64,000 nt of DNA from Bacteroidales bacterium (GCA_016705005.1 JADIZB010000037.1:1-64000), one strand, 5' to 3'. Counted from the first letter of the stretch, positions 1 to 14,100 are shown. Made by a program: numbers and translations. The notes: generated from the letters alone by a model not told the origin.

Positions 1-3000
1 ACACTTACCATCAGCCAGCAGGCTACTGCCAATGCAGGTTCAGATGCAACGATCTGTGAAGGCTCAACCTATACCATGATAGCCCCGCCACCAATGCCGC
101 ATCCATCACCTGGAGCAGCAACGGAACAGGAACTTTGCGGATGCCACGATCGAAGATGAAGTTTACACACCAAGTGCAGCTGACAGACTCAATGGTTCGC
201 TCACCTGACCATGACGGTAACCTCTGCTTCACCATGTATCAATGCTGTCGACCAGATGGTACTGAGCATCAATCCTCAGGCTACGGTCAGTGCAGGAGCC
301 GATGCCACCATCTGTGAAACAGGCACCTATACCTTAAGCGGCGCAACTTCAACCAATGCTACCAGCCTTGCCTGGACCACCAGCGGAGACGGATCATTCA
401 GCAGCACAACCGTTCTGAACCCGATCTATACTCCTGGAGCAAATGACCTGACCGCAGGAACAGTCACCCTGACCCTGACGGCCCAGTCAGCTGCTCCATG
501 TGTTGAAGCCAGTGATGCAATGACACTTACCATCAGCGAGCAGGCCACCGCCAATGCAGGAATAGATGCAACAATCTGTGAAGGCTCAACCTACACCATG
601 ATAGCTACTGCCACCAATGCAGCTTCAATCACATGGAGCAGCAATGGAACAGGCACTTTTGCTGATGCCACGATCGAAGATGCTGCTTACACACCAAGTG
701 CAGCTGACAGACTCAATGGCTCGGTCACCCTGACCATGACGGTAACCTCTGTATCCCCATGTATCAATGCTGTCGACCAGATGGTACTGAGCATTAATCC
801 GCAGGCAACAGTCAGTGCAGGAGCCGATGCCACCATCTGTGAAACTGGTACCTATACCTTCAGCGGAGCAACACAAACAATGCAACCAGCCTTGCCCGGA
901 ATACCAGTGGAGACGGATCATTCAGCAGCACAACCGTTCTGAACCCGATCTATACCCGGGCGCCAATGACCTGATTGCAGGAACAGTACCCTGACCCTGA
1001 CAGCACAGTCTGCCGCCCCTTGTGTTGAAGCCAGTGACGCAATGACACTCACCATCAGTGAACAGGCCACCGCCAATGCAGGAGTTGATGCAACCATCTG
1101 TGAAGGCTCAACCTACACAATGATTGCTACAGCCACCAACGCCGCTTCCATCACCTGGAGCAGCAATGGAACAGGCACTTTTGCTGATGCCACAATCGAA
1201 GATGCCGTCTATACACCAAGTGCAGCTGACAGACTCAATGGCTCAGTTACCCTGACCATGACGGTAACCTCAGCATCCCCATGTATCAATGCTATTGATC
1301 AGATGGTACTGAGCATTAATCCACAGGCTACAGTCAATGCAGGAACGGATGCCACCATCTGTGAGACCGGCACCTATACGCTCAGCGGAGCTACACAAAG
1401 CAATGCTACCAGCCTTGCCTGGACTACCAGTGGAGACGGATCATTCAGCAGCACAACCGTTCTGAACCCGATCTATACTCCGGGCGCCAATGACCTGATC
1501 GCAGGAACAGTCACCCTGACCCTCACAGCCCAGTCAGCCGCCCCATGTGTTGAAGCCAGTGACGATATGGTACTTACCATAAGTGAACAGTCTACTGCCA
1601 ATGCAGGTGTTGATGCAACGATCTGTGAAGGCTCAACCTACACTATGATAGCCACAGCCACCAATGCCGCATCCATCACATGGAGCAGCAACGGAACAGG
1701 AACCTTTGCTGATGCCACGATCGAAGATGCAGTCTACACCCCAAGTGCAGCTGACAGACTCAATGGTTCGGTAACCCTGACCATGACGGTAGCTTCTGCT
1801 TCACCATGTATCAATGCTATTGATCAGATGGTACTGAGCATCAATCCGCAGGCAACAGTCAGTGCAGGAGCCGATGCCACGATTTGTGAAACCGGTACTT
1901 ATACTCTTAGCGGAGCTACACAAACCAATGCAACCAGCCTTGCCTGGAATACCAGTGGAGACGGATCATTCAGCAGCACAACCGTTCTGAACCCGATCTA
2001 TACTCCGGGCGCCAATGACCTGATTGCAGGAACAGTCACCCTGACCCTGACAGCCCAGTCAGCCGCCCCATGTGTTGAAGCCAGCGACGCAATGACACTC
2101 ACCATCAGTGAACAGGCCACCGCCAATGCAGGAGTTGATGCAACCATCTGTGAAGGCTCGACCTACACAATGATAGCTACTGCCACCAACGTCGCTTCCA
2201 TCACCTGGAGCAGCAATGGTACAGGCTTTGCTGATGCCACAATCGAACCGATGCAGCCTATACACCAAGCGCAGCTGATATCGATAATGGCTCAGTCACC
2301 CTGACCATGACGGTAACCTCTGCATCCCCATGTATCAATGCTGTTGATCAGATGGTACTGAGCATCAATCCTCAGGCTACAGTCAGTGCAGGAGCCGATG
2401 CCACCATCTGTGAAACAGGCACCTATACCTTAAGCGGCGCAACTTCAACCAATGCTACCAGCCTTGCCTGGACCACCAGCGGAGACGGATCATTCAGCAG
2501 CACAAACGTACTGAACCCGATCTATACTCCGCGCCAACGATCTGATGCGGGAACAGTCACCCTGACCCTGACGGCCCAGTCAGCCGCCCCTTGTGTTGAA
2601 GCCAGTGACGCTATGGTACTTACCATCAGTGAACAGTCTACTGCCAATGCAGGAGTTGATGCAACCATCTGTGAAGGCTCAGCCTATACAATGATAGCTA
2701 CTGCCACCAATGCCGCATCCATCACCTGGAGCAGCAATGGGACAGGCAGCTTTGCCGATGCCACGATCGAAGATGCCGTCTACACCCCAAGTGCAGCCGA
2801 TATCCTCAATGGTACGGTCACCCTGACCATGACAGTAACCTCAGCTTCACCATGTATCAATGCTACCGATCAGATGGTACTGAGCATTAACCCGCAGGCT
2901 ACAGTCAGTGCAGGCGCCGATGCTACCATTCCGGTACCTATATAACTCAGCGGAGCAACAAAGCAATGCCACCAGCCTTGCCTGGACTACCAGTGGAGAC

Positions 3001-3150
3001 GGATCATTCAGCAGCACAACCGTTCTGAACCCGATCTATACTCCTGGTGCCAATGACCTGATCGCAGGAACAGTCACCCTGACCCTGACAGCCCAGTCAG
3101 CCGCCCCGTGTGTTGAAGCCAGTGATGCTATGGTTCTTACAATCAGCGGG
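1..3150 (+). repeat. Tandem 525-bp repeat array in the left adhesin
   Basis: A 175-codon double repeat (one ATICETGTYTLSG unit plus one ATICEGSTYTMIA unit) recurs with near-identical DNA. The marker gatgccac/gatgctac preceding the ATIC motif falls at 301, 826, 1348, 1873, 2397 and 2919, giving spacings of 525, 522, 525, 524 and 522 bases. The departures from 525 reflect the small indels that also break the reading frame. Beyond about 3.2 kb the units diverge to ordinary protein-level similarity. Confidence 0.85.
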
Positions 3151-6100
3151 CAGGCCACCGCCAATGCAGGAGTAGATGCAACGATCTGTGAAGGATCAAC
3201 CTATACGATGATTGCTACAGCTACCAATGCCACAGCTATCGTCTGGACAACAAGTGGCACAGGAACATTCACCGATGCCACCATTGAGGATGCTGTTTAT
3301 ACTCCAAGCCAGAATGATATCGACGATGGATCAGTTATCCTGACCATGACAGTTATCTCTGCCTCACCATGTAATAACGCTGTTGACCAGATGATACTTG
3401 GTATCAGCAGGCAGGCAGTGGTGTACGCCGGTATAGATGCAACGATCTGTGAAGGTTCAACATATGAACTTACCGGTGCTACCACATCCAATGCAACAAG
3501 TCTGCTCTGGACTACCAGCGGAGACGGATCGTTCAGCAGCACAACTGCCCTCAATCCTGTCTATACTCCTGGTGTTGCAGATATTGCAGCCGGATCAGCG
3601 GTACTTACATTAACATCATTATCAGCCGTTCCTTGCGGTGTTGCTTCTGACAATATGGTACTTACCATCAGTGAACAGGCCATAGCTTTTGCCGGCAACG
3701 ATGCCACCATCTGTGAAGGTTCTGCTTATTCCCTGTCGGATGCAACAGCAACCAATGCTGCCAGTATTTACTGGACCACAAGTGGTACCGGATCATTCAA
3801 CAATCCAACATTGGAAAATCCGGTCTACACACCAAGTCAGAACGACATTCTTGATGGTTTTGTAAACTTATCCATGACTGTTAATTCTGATCCTCCGTGT
3901 GGTGGTGATAATGATTTGATGGTTCTCAGCATTTCCCGCACAGCCAATGTGTATGCAGGAGCCAATGCAACCATATGTGAGGGCTCAGACATTACACTGA
4001 GCGGTGCAACGGCAGTCAATGCTACCAGTATCGTCTGGACAACCAGCGGAGACGGTAGTTTCAACAATGCAGGTATCATCCACCCGGTTTACACTCCAGG
4101 CATCTCTGATATTACAAGGGGTCAGTTACCCTTACACTAACCGGTCAGTCACTTGCTCCATGCGGACCCGACAGCGATGCCATGGTTCTGACCATCTCAC
4201 ATCAGTCAACTGCTTATGCCGGAGAAGATGCAATCATTTGCGAAGGTTCAACCTATACAATATCGGATGCAACTGCAACCAATGCTGCCTCTGTACTCTG
4301 GACAACAACCGGAACCGGTGTATTCAACAACCCAACTTCGGTGAATCCAATCTATATCCCGAGCCAGAATGATATCCTTGATGGATTTGTAACTCTGACT
4401 ATGTATTCAAACGCTGCATCTCCCTGTCCGACAGCTAGCGATGAAATGGTATTAAACATTTCGCGCAGGGCTGTGGTATATGCCGGTGCAGATGCAACCA
4501 TTTGTGAAGGATCAGTGTTCCAGCTACAGGAGCTACCCAACCTTGCAACAGGTATACTATGGACAACCACAGGCACTGGTACATTTGATGATCCTGCCAG
4601 CCTGAATCCGGTTTATACGCCGGGTGTCGAGGATATTTCATCAGGTTCTGTAACACTTACCATTACCGGTGAATCAACATCCCCCTGCAGTACTTCTTCG
4701 GATGCCATGATTCTGAACATTTCACGCCAGGCCATCGCCAATGCAGGCCCGGATGAAACCATCTGTGGAGCCTCAACCATATCGCTGACCGGAGCTTCAG
4801 CCCTGAATCAGATTTCAGTTTTCTGGACAACCACAGGAACGGGTACATTCAGCAGTCAGTATATGATTAACCCTGTCTATTCACCAAGTGAAAATGATAT
4901 CCTCGACGGATCGGTTATTCTGACTATGACGGCTTATTCAGCAGGACCATGTAACAGCGCAAGCGACGATATGATTCTGACCATAGAAGCACCTGTCAGT
5001 GTCAATGCAGGTGTTGATGCCGCTATCTGTGAAGGTTCGGCCTATACATTGTCGGATGCTGCCGAGCTGAACACATCAGGATTACAGTGGACAACATCAG
5101 GTTCAGGAAGCTTTGACGATGCAACCATCCTGCACCCGGTTTATACACCAAGTATGGCCGATATCCTTGCCGGAAATGTTATCCTGACATTGACAGGTCA
5201 GCCGACATCACCTTGTGAGGCTGTCTCGGATGAAATGACACTTTCCATTTCACGTCAGGCAACAGCTTCCGCAGGCAATGATGCCACCATCTGTGAAGGA
5301 TCGGTCTACTATCTGTTCGATTCTGATGTATCATGCCGGGTCCGTACTCTGGACTACCAGCGGAACAGGGGTGTTCAACAACCCGACACTGGTTAACCCA
5401 ACGTACAACCCGAGCCAGGCTGACATACTCAACGGAACTGTAACATTGACGATAACAGTTAATGCAGAAGTTCCCTGTGCTCTGGTTCAGGATGCAATGG
5501 TCATCACTATTTCGCGTCAGGCTACGGTTAATGCCGGTGCTGATGCCACCATCTGTGAGAATGAATCCTTCACCATCAGTGGTGCCGGCCAGTCCCATGC
5601 TGCTTCACTTCTGTGGACCTCGAATGGTGATGGCACCTTTGACGATGCAACATTGCTGAATCCTGTTTATACTCCGGGCCTTACAGACCTTGTTGCCGGT
5701 AATGTAACCCTTACACTGACCGCACAATCTTCTGCTCCATGCACAGCAGTTGATGATCAGATGAGATTATTCATCTCACGTCAGGGTACTGCCTTTGCCG
5801 GTGAAGATGCAACCCTCTGCCAGGGTGGAAGCTATACATTGTCAGATGCATCTGCTACCTTCCAGGCCCCGGTTCAGTGGACCACCAGCGGAACAGGAAC
5901 ATTCAACAATGTGAATACTCGTGAAACCGGTGTATACCCCGAGCACAAGTGATGTAATTAACGGTTCGGTTGTCCTGACCATGGAAGTCACTTCAGCAGA
6001 AGGATGCAGCCCTGCCACAGACCAGATGACACTGTCATTTGCCCAGTTGCCAACCGCTGATGCCGGAACGGATATGACCGTTTGCCAGGGCGACCAGGCA

Positions 6101-7138
6101 GTGATTCTGACCGCTTCAGCAAGCAATTATACATCAATAAGCTGGACTACTTCCGGAACAGGAACCATTCTGAATGGTAACACGTTGAATCCGGTTTACG
6201 AACCCGCTGCAACTGAAACAGGTCCTGTTACCCTGAACTTAACCGCAATTGGTGCCGAGTCATGTGGCAGTGTTACAGTCAGCGACCAGATGGTTATCAC
6301 GGTCAATGCCCGGATAACAGCCAATGCCGGCGCTGACCAGCTGATACCTTTCAACTCAACAACCATGCTTGAAGCTACAGCAACCGGTGGTTCAGGTGCC
6401 TATGCCTATAACTGGCAGCCGGCCGCACTGCTCTACTATGAAAACACCAGTAATCCGGTTACCAGGGTGCTTACCGACCATACCCAGTTCATCGTACTTG
6501 TCACCGATCTGATTACCGGTTGTCAGGACACTGATACCATGATGGTTAATATAGATGGTATCAATTACGCGCCTGTAGCTGAAAATGATTACGATACCAC
6601 AGCCTATAACACTTCCGTAAGCATCAATATCCTGGGCAATGACAGCGATCCTGAAAACGGGGCACTCACCATCAGCTTCTGCGGATATCCTGTGAACGGA
6701 CTGGTTGTGCTTAACAGCAATAATACCATTACCTACACACCATACGAAGGCTTCTCGGGCAACGACAGCATTTGTTACCAGATTTGTGACAAGGGCGTTC
6801 CTGTCCTGTGCGACAATGCCATGGTTTACATCCATGTACTTGCGAAACTCGGATATAAGCATGCTTGATATTGCAAATGGTATTTCTCCCAACAGGGATG
6901 GAAATAACGACATCTGGAAAATCAAGGGCATTGAGGGATTCCGGAAAACAATGTGAAGATATTCAACCGTTGGGGTGATCAGATCATCGCAATGGAAGGA
7001 TATGATAACAATAAGGTTTACTGGGATGCTACCAACAGCAATGGTGATCTGGTTCCTGACGGCACTTATTTCTATATCCTTGAGATAAAGGGAATCAAGA
7101 CCTTCACGGGATGGATCTATGTTAGGAGTGAAAACTGA
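1..7138 (+). pseudogene. Giant T9SS type B adhesin, 3' part, multiply frameshifted
   Basis: This is the C-terminal part of a very large repetitive surface protein whose 5' end lies left of the window. It reads as about two dozen beta-sandwich repeats of roughly 87 residues, each with an AGxDATICEG motif, a WTTSGTGTF-like core and a NPVYTP motif. These are followed near 6310-6570 by an Ig-like unit (YNWQPAALL), a cadherin-like unit (NDSDPENGALTIS) and a gliding-type sorting domain at about 6870-7138 (ISPNRDGNND, IFNRWGDQI, VPDGTYFYILEI, ending YVRSEN). Coding potential is continuous but jumps frame many times: stretches such as 211-942, 1042-2304, 2307-2945, 2908-4140, 4182-5396, 5278-5952, 5921-6868 and 6953-7138 use different frames. 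Many shifts are one-base losses in short C or mixed runs relative to sister repeats. Either the gene is decaying or the consensus here has errors. It parallels the intact gene at 11136-31784, with a very similar C-terminus. Confidence 0.85.
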
Positions 7139-7164
7139 TCAATGACAATTAAAAAGTAAATGAT

Positions 7165-8080
7165 ATGAAAAAGTTAACCGGCTTATTTCTCCTGTTCTTC
7201 AGTATTTCGGCTTTTGCCCAACAGGATCCGCTTTTCAGCCAGTACATGTTCAACAAGCTTCTGCTGAACCCGGCCTATACTGGGAGCAGGGAAGTCCTGA
7301 CAGTTGACCTGCTCGACAGGTATCAATGGGTTGGTATAGATGGGCGCCCTGGACTTTTTACAGTCAGGGCCCACATGGCCACCAGAATAAAAGGTGGGTA
7401 TTGGGGTTTATGCTTACCGCGATGCCATTGGCCGATGGTCAATCAGGGCCTGATGGCCAGTTATGCCTATCGTTTGCTGGATGCCGGGTGGTTCGTTGTC
7501 GTTCCGATTGCAGGCCGGATTCAAATACTTTGATTTCGACTGGACCCAGATGAATGTTGAAGATCCTGATTATGTATTTAATCCTCAGGATGTGCAGCGG
7601 TTTACACCGGATGCCAACTTTGGAATATATTATCAGTCGAGGCGATATTTTGCGGGCTTGTCATCGAAGCAGCTTTTTCAGAATGAATACGGGAAATCCT
7701 ATTCAGGAGATAAGACAACCTATACCAAACTTCTCAGGCATTTTTACGCAATGGGGGGAGCTGCTTTCCCGATTGATGATAAAATTGTTTTCAGGCCTTC
7801 GATGCTGGTGAAATTTGTAAAAAACGCCCCCATTCAACTTGATGTGAACGCAAGTATATTGTTTGATAACATTTTCTGGGTCGGGGCTTCTTACCGAACC
7901 GAACAGGCTGTTGTGCTGCTCACTGAATTCAGGATTTCGAAAACGGTAAGGGTTGGCTATTCCTATGACATATATTTTGGTCCCCTGTTGCCTTATAATA
8001 AGGGTTCTCATGAAATCAGGCTTGGATTTGATCTTGATTTTATGAATGAAAGGACATTAACACCAAGGTTCTTTTTTTAA
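7165..8080 (+). pseudogene. PorP/SprF-family outer-membrane protein, frameshifted copy
   Basis: PorP/SprF proteins are outer-membrane barrels that help T9SS export or attach specific surface adhesins. The frame opens with a signal peptide ending SAFAQ and the family hallmark QDPLFSQYMFNKLLLNPAY, and closes with a barrel-like segment (KGSHEIRLGFDLDF). The first frame runs 7165-7533 and is correct to about residue 70. The remainder (RFTPDANFGIYYQS onward) lies in the frame of 7463-8080. At least two small indels separate them near 7390-7510, where the paralogue at 31812 reads straight through. It starts 26 bases after the left adhesin and is probably co-transcribed with it. The coding sense is preserved outside the indels, so inactivation is recent or the breaks are sequence errors. 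Confidence 0.85.
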
Positions 8081-8139
8081 TCCCGGTCCTATTGTAAGAG
8101 CAAGTTCAGGAATTCTCAGAAGTAAAAAAAACGACTACA

Positions 8140-10195
8140 ATGAAAATATCAGAATTGCACTCGCCACGCTGTTGTTCATCTGGTTTACAGGGTTATTCAC
8201 AGCTAAATAAAGCCAACAGGCAATTTAAACTCTACAGGTATGCTACCGCCATCCTCTTTATCAGAAAGCTGTGCGAAACAGTGATCCGGAGAAGAACCGC
8301 GAAGCAACAGTGAAACTGGCTGATTGTTACCGTTTCGTCAATAATGCCGAAGAAGCCGCAACCTGGTACCGGAAAGCGACGGAGTTGAGCAATCCTGACC
8401 CGGTCCATTATTTCTATCTTGGCCAGGCATTGCGTACTATAGGTGATTACAAGCAGGCCAGGGAAGCATTTTTGAAGTATTCCAATCTTGTACCCAATGA
8501 TCCAAGAGGAGGGATGTACGCTGAATTTTCAGCTCAGCATGCCACCTGGGAAAAACAGCCATCCTCCGCTGAAGTCAGGAACTGTGAAAGCCTGAATTCT
8601 GAATATTCTGATTTTGGTCCGGCATTCTATAAAGATGGCATTGTGTTTACATCGGACAGAAATCCAGGGCTGATGGATTCACCCCGATACGAATGGACAG
8701 ACTTTGGATACCTGGATCTGTATTTTGCAGAACCCAGAAATTACAAGGATTTCTGGCGGGGTACCTCTATTCCGTCATCCATGTCAAAAAGCTTCAATCA
8801 ATCATTTCATGACGGTCCGGCATTTTTCAGCGGCGAGGAGATTTATCTTACCAGAACAGTAACCGGAAAAAGTAAAAAACCAGAAGATGGAATCAAAACC
8901 AATGTATTCCAGATTTATTACAGCGATAAATCTTCCGGAAATTCATCTTATAAAGCATTTCCCTATAACGGCAATGCTTATTCCGCAGGTCATCCGGCTG
9001 TAAGCAGTGACAGGAAAAGAATGGTTTTTGCTTCCGACATGCCCGGTAGTTTAGGCCTGTCCGATTTATTCGTATCAGAATTTGACAATGGTGAATGGTC
9101 AAAACCGATTAACCTGGGAGAGTTGATCAATACAACAGGCAATGAGGTTTTCCCGCTGCTAGTGAACGACACCCTTCTGTTCTATGCATCTGAAGGACTT
9201 CCGGGATATGGCGGACTAGATCTCTATGTTTCCGGATATAAAGATGGGAAATGGAGTAAACCGGAAAATCTTCTGGCTCCCGTCAATTCATCCTATGATG
9301 ATTTTTCTATGGCGGTTTCAAATGACCTGACCTATGGTTTCTTCAGTTCAAACAGACCGGGTGGTAAGGGGAATGATGACATCTATGCATTCCGGAATGC
9401 CAGATTTTTTCCTGTTAAGGAAGATCCTTCGGTTTTGTTGACAATACAGGATAATCTGATCATTAATGGAATGGTGAAAGATAAAACCGGTGGTCAGCCA
9501 CTTGTTGCACCTGTCTATGTGTTGAATACCAAAACGAACAAAGTCCTGGTTCTCAGCACTGACATCAATGGACAATACTCTTTCCCGGTTGAAAAAGGCG
9601 GGCTTTATATGGTAAAAGCCATGAAGCCTGAATATATTGAGGATTGTCTGAGCTTAAGAATACCAGAGGATATTAACGGAAGCATTAATGTATCACCTCG
9701 CGATCTGATGTTGGACAAGCTGGAAGTAGACAAGGTTTTCAATGTTGAAAACATCTATTACGATTTGAATAAGTGGTTCATACGCGACGATGCAAAACCA
9801 GCGTTGGACAACCTTGTAGATATCATGAAAAGTATCCGATTACCGCTGAACTTTCGTCACATACCGACTGCCGGGCTTCGGATTCATATAACAATGAGCT
9901 TTCCCAGAAAAGAGCGGAAGCTGCAGTAAGGTATATTATACTTCAGGGAGTAGAATCAGTAAGAATCAGTGCAAAAGGCTATGGTGAAAGCAGGCTGGTG
10001 AATCGCTGTGTTGATGGTGTTGATTGCTCTGAGGCAGAGCATCAGGCCAACCGCCGCACTGAATTCAGAATTCTTTCCATTGAGCAGGCCACAAAGCAAA
10101 AAGATGGTGGTATTCCGGGATTTAAAACAGGAGATGAACTTGACATTAACCTGTTTGATCCGGGGTTCTTTTTAAATTGCAACGAAAATAATTAA
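8140..10195 (+). pseudogene. PorE-like OmpA-family periplasmic protein, frameshifted copy
   Basis: This is the third gene of the left cassette. The order is signal peptide, TPR-type helices (KLADCYRF, YYLGQALR-like), PD40/WD40-like propeller blades (FTSDRNPGL, VFASDMPGSLGLSDLF, FFSSNRPGGKGNDDIYAF), a carboxypeptidase-regulatory-like domain (NGMVKDKTGGQPL), and an OmpA peptidoglycan-binding domain (NELSQKRAEAAVRYI, NRRTEFRIL). The signal peptide (IRIALATLLFIWFTGLFTA) and the next segment are in different frames. A further shift lies near 8250-8260, before LYQKAVRNSD. Another near 9830 cuts the OmpA domain, which resumes in the frame of 9773-10195. Unlike the intact paralogue at 32786 it stops soon after OmpA and has no SPOR-type tail. 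The architecture matches PorE of the T9SS, which links the outer-membrane apparatus to peptidoglycan. Confidence 0.82.
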
Positions 10196-11135
10196 AGAAT
10201 AGACTTTTATCCGGCTGGAAATATATTTGTCCGCAAGAGAATTACCCCGGGATTTGTTGGGACCCTCAGCACAAAGTATATTTTCAGCCGTTTTTGCTGC
10301 TGATTAAGTTAATTCGTCATTTTTCAGCAGAGAACCCTCTGATTTTACACAACGGAGAAAGTTTCTTTTTGGCATGGAAACCAAAATGGTGTCTTAAGAA
10401 TAATTTACATTTGCCTTTGGATAAACAAATAATATATTTACACTTCAGATAAAACATTAATATTGGAAATCGTCATTAGATTATAATATTTATTTATATA
10501 AAACAAATTAGTCAATATTTCTTTTGTTAATAAAGAAGTTTGCGATCGCTGATCATTAGTAAATGAATTTGTAAATATAGTATTGCTGATAATATTTTGA
10601 TTTTTATGAGTAAAAATATTTGCTCAATATTTGAATTATGAATGTACCGGCAGGTTTTCGGTTCATTTATCCGGTTTTGTATAAAAAGCCAACTTATTAA
10701 CAATCGACAACAACTTGTTTCGTTAAAATATCCCATAACATCCGTCAATAAAGGGTTTCAGGAAAATATAGCATATTTGACCAGCATATTTCTTGTCAGT
10801 GATGATTTGTGGGAATTGAGAATGGCATCAATCGGTCTTTTTCATGAATTTATATCAGATCCGGAGTTGAAGGCATCCCACAATCATGTTAAGTATCATA
10901 AAATCAGATGCTCGGAATTATTCTATTCAGGATATTTAATTATAATAGATAACAGGCCAACAATACATATTCAGGCATGAAATGATGAAACCGCGGGTTC
11001 ACATATCTCATTTCGCCCCTAAAACCGGATAATTAACAAAGCAGTGTTTAAAATTATGCATTTGCCTGAATATCGGATATCTCCTGACATTGTACTTTTA
11101 TTGTACAAAGGAATTTTTAATAAAACCATAGTACC
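10196..11135. other. AT-rich intergenic gap between the two adhesin cassettes
   Basis: About 940 bases carry no convincing gene. The stretch around 10400-10700 is markedly richer in A and T than its flanks. A 112-codon open frame at 10642-10980 has no recognisable domain, no signal peptide and composition typical of AT-rich spacer, so I do not call it. The gap probably holds the promoter and leader of the giant gene at 11136. I found no clean TTTG/TAnnTTTG pair near that start and no tRNA, terminator or mobile-element end. Confidence 0.5.
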
Positions 11136-14100
11136 ATGTCAGGTAAATTACACACCAGTTCCAGAAGTAATCAGTCTTTTTTGCGATTGAGCGTTTTAAT
11201 TGCAGCAATTATTTTCATTGCCGGAATGGAACTTCAAGCGCAAAACTGCAGTGTCAATGCAAATGTCAACCGCACGATCTGTGCGAATGAAACGCTTACA
11301 CTGATTGGTTCAAAAGCGGGATTATTTACCGGGGACGGTACTACCATTTGGTCTCAGGTATCAGGGCCATCGGCAGTCATTGTTTCACCCAATTCGCTGG
11401 AAACGGAAGTTACTGGAATTACCGGTGGATACAGTTATACTTTCCGGTTGACAACAACCTGTCTTGACGGTTCTTTGATTTTTGATGATGTAGTATATTC
11501 CGTTCTGATGGTTCATATTGCAAATGCCGGATTGGACCAGATGTCATGCCCTGCTTCACCGGCAGGAAATCTGGCAGGAAATACTCCCGGTACAGGCTCA
11601 ACGGGATTATGGTCAATCGTTGGAGCCAACAACGGTGTTACCATTCTTGATCCCTCTTTGCCTAACTCGGGGTTTAATCTCACATCCGGTGAAGGAAACA
11701 CAACGCTTCGATGGACAACAACGCATTCCAGCGGATGCTCCTCATATGATGATATGGTCATTACCAATATCGGAGGTCAGTTGCCGGTAAATGCCGGGCC
11801 CGATCAGGTTCTGGGAAATTGCTTTTCAACAACACAATCTGCAACCCTTTCGGGAAGTATCGGAGGTAATGGAACTGCTGGTCAGGGTGGATTATGGACA
11901 GTTGTAAGCGGTCCTGGCATACCGTTCATTGAAAATCCCACCAACAGAAATACAGGTGTTTCAGGTCTTGAAGAAGGCGTGTATGTATTCAGGTGGTCTG
12001 TATCCGGACCATGTGTAAATGGTTCAGACGACATGCAGATAACGGTTCCCGCCCCGACTTCTGATGTTACAACAGCCTCAGTTATCGGAGGGAGTCAGAT
12101 ATGGTGTGATGGCAGGACCTCAACCGTACTGTCGGGAACACCACCCTATTACACAAACGAAACCGTGCTATGGCAGCAAACCAACGGACCCGGAGGAGTA
12201 ACCATAGAAAGCCCGGCCAACCCTGTCACAAACATAACCGGACTTGATGGCAGCAGTACCTATACATTTCGTTATACAATCATAAATAACCTTACAGCCT
12301 GTGCAAGTGCTGAAACCATTACGGTATCTTTCGCCGGAGCTCCGGCTATCAATATCGTTCCAACCCAGCTCTTCACTTCCTGTAATTCAGGCACAGCCAG
12401 CATACCATATACATCAGGAGGATCTGGTATTACACAATGGAGTGTTTTAAGCGGACCCTCCACACCGGCTTATCCGACACTACCAACAGGCTATTTCAAT
12501 GCCGGTGGAAATCCGTTGGTTGTTACTGGACTATCCATCCCGGGAACCTATGTAATCAGTATGAGAAGATACTCCAATATTGGTATCTCCTGTGAAACTG
12601 CTTTCGATGAGATTTCAGTGATTGTTTCACACACACCCACACCTTCAAACGCAGGAACACGTCAGGTTCTGGCCTGCAATGTTTTTCAAACGGAACTAAC
12701 AGGAAATGTTCCTTTCGTAGGTTCCGGCACCTGGTCGCAGGCAAGCGGGCCGAACAATGCAACCATTGTTTCACCAACATCACCAACCACCTTAATTACA
12801 AATCTTATCAACGGACTATACAGGTTCAAATGGATCATCTCAGGAGGACCGGCCTGTCCTGCAGCACAAAATAATGTAACAGTGCTTGTAGCATCCAGTA
12901 TTCCCACCCAGGCTATTGCCGGCCCGGATCAGAATGTATGTGTCGGAACTCCTGTCTTTCTGTCCGGGAATTTTCCTGTCCTGAATGAATTCGGGACCTG
13001 GACCGTTTTACCATCAACACCGGGGATAACTTTTTCAAATATCAATTCACCTGTTTCAGCGGTTAATGGACTGATTGCAAATACCATTTATACATTTACA
13101 TGGACCATAACGAATGCTTGTGGAAACACCTCTGACAATTGCACCGTCAATACAGGCAATACCGTTGGCCCGATTGCTTCTGATGCTGGTGATGACCAGT
13201 GTCATGATACCGGAACAACTTCCATAACGCTGGATGGAAACGATCCGGCTCCGGGCGTCGGGTTCTGGAATCAACTGACCGGGCCTTCAACAACCATAAC
13301 AAATCCGGCATTGTATAGTTCTACGGTTACCGGAATGACTGATGGAAATTATACTTTTGAATGGGTAATCAGCAGTGGCGGGTGTTTACCGACACGTGAT
13401 ACAATAGCTGTTACAATCTCTGCTCCTTCCACAAACTCTAATGCAGGGTCGGATATTCAGGTTTGCGGCACAACAACTTTCCTGACAGGAAATACACCTG
13501 TCATCGGAACCGGAAACTGGACACAGATGGCTGGTGCCGGGGGTGCTACCATTGTTACGCCGACATCTCCAACAACGGAGGTTACAGGACTTACCGATGG
13601 TGTTTATACATTTTACTGGACAATTTCCAACAATGCCTGCCCTGCCAGTGCAGACAGTGTGAATGTATATGTTTCCTCTCCCGGATCTGTAGCAAATGCG
13701 GGTCCTGATGAAGGTGTATGTGCTCAGACAACCATAACCATGGGTGCAACACCCCCTTCTTCCGGGACCGGTATATGGACTGTTGTAACAGGGCCGAACA
13801 CACCAAATATTGTTGATCCTACCTCACCGGCAACCATTATAAATAATCTGGTTACCGGAACATATACATTCAGGTGGACAGTAAGTGGTGGGCCCTATTG
13901 CCCTCCTACTTCCGATGAAGCAAATGTTGAAGTCACGCTGGCGGCCAATGCCGGAACCGATCAGAGTTATTGCGAAGCAACTACCGCTGTTAACCTCGAA
14001 GGCACTGTTTCCACTGCCGGTACATGGTCACAGGATAGCGGACCAAATACAGCAACAATTACAACAACATCTGCCAATACTGCGGTTGCCTCAGGATTGA

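Noticed and set aside
1..3150. CRISPR-like array
   Set aside because: Units are 525 bases long, fully coding and without short spacers; they are protein repeats.
6392..6931. 179-codon minus-strand frame
   Set aside because: It is antisense to the conserved C-terminal region of the left adhesin, and the same shadow recurs antisense to the right adhesin at 31116-31481.
10642..10980. 112-codon open frame between the two cassettes
   Set aside because: It lies in AT-rich spacer, has no domain, no export signal and no supporting neighbour, and its residue usage looks like chance translation.
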